Of a stretch of DNA of 5,332 bases, positions 5,301-5,332 are shown piece by piece (positions within the stretch are counted from its first letter, which is position 1; each line of letters opens with the position of its first letter). The notes beneath the pieces are model-generated. The model made no database searches and had not been told where the DNA came from. It saw nothing but the letters and a program-made list of their open reading frames with translations. The stretch comes from Chromatiaceae bacterium (GTDB lineage Bacteria > Pseudomonadota > Gammaproteobacteria > Chromatiales > Chromatiaceae), in the NCBI GenBank assembly GCA_016880695.1, contig JAEHCY010000041.1, positions 1 through 5,332 of the forward strand. Reading direction: 5' to 3'. The translations under genes were made by a program, and so were the position numbers.

Positions 5301-5332
5301 ACCTGAACCCCGCTCCGCTCCCCCCTCGACAA

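Noticed and set aside
4859..5332. Minus-strand open frame running off the right end
   Set aside because: It is mostly antisense to the helix-turn-helix of the response regulator and shows no domain of its own. The part beyond the regulator is too short to judge.

Overview
This 5.3 kb window is GC-rich, densely coding chromosomal DNA that looks like a Gram-negative proteobacterium. The signs are strong Shine-Dalgarno sequences, Sec signal peptides, a DsbA-like periplasmic oxidoreductase and a NarL-type response regulator. The genus cannot be told from the sequence. I see no tRNA, rRNA, CRISPR array, insertion sequence or phage gene.

Layout from left to right: (1) a small plus-strand gene for an SCP2-like lipid-binding protein (96-500). 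(2) A convergent gap (501-681) with two hairpins, one suited to ending each flanking gene. (3) A minus-strand gene (682-1713) for an exported protein that joins a SurA-like helical N-terminal region to a DsbA-like thioredoxin domain with a CPYC active site. (4) A 111 bp gap holding two hairpins and a T-tract next to the ribosome binding site. (5) A large minus-strand gene (1825-4074) for a secreted serine protease of the lysyl endopeptidase (Achromobacter protease I) type, carrying a long pro-region and four C-terminal eight-cysteine repeats with identical cysteine spacing. (6) A 466 bp divergent regulatory region (4075-4540) with a good sigma70-like promoter for the rightward gene and several hairpins on both sides. 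(7) A plus-strand gene (4541-5248) for a NarL/FixJ-type response regulator in which glutamate replaces the expected phospho-acceptor aspartate.

The most interesting reading is a small secretion module. The mature protease would contain 40 cysteines. Eight lie in the catalytic domain, six of them at the positions of the three disulfides known in lysyl endopeptidase, and 32 lie in the tail. The gene immediately downstream on the same strand encodes a thiol oxidoreductase with a chaperone-like arm, which could help fold such a protein in the periplasm. The divergent regulator, possibly locked in a phosphorylation-mimicking state, is placed to control the shared upstream region. The protein families are well supported. 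The functional coupling is inferred from gene order and cysteine content only.
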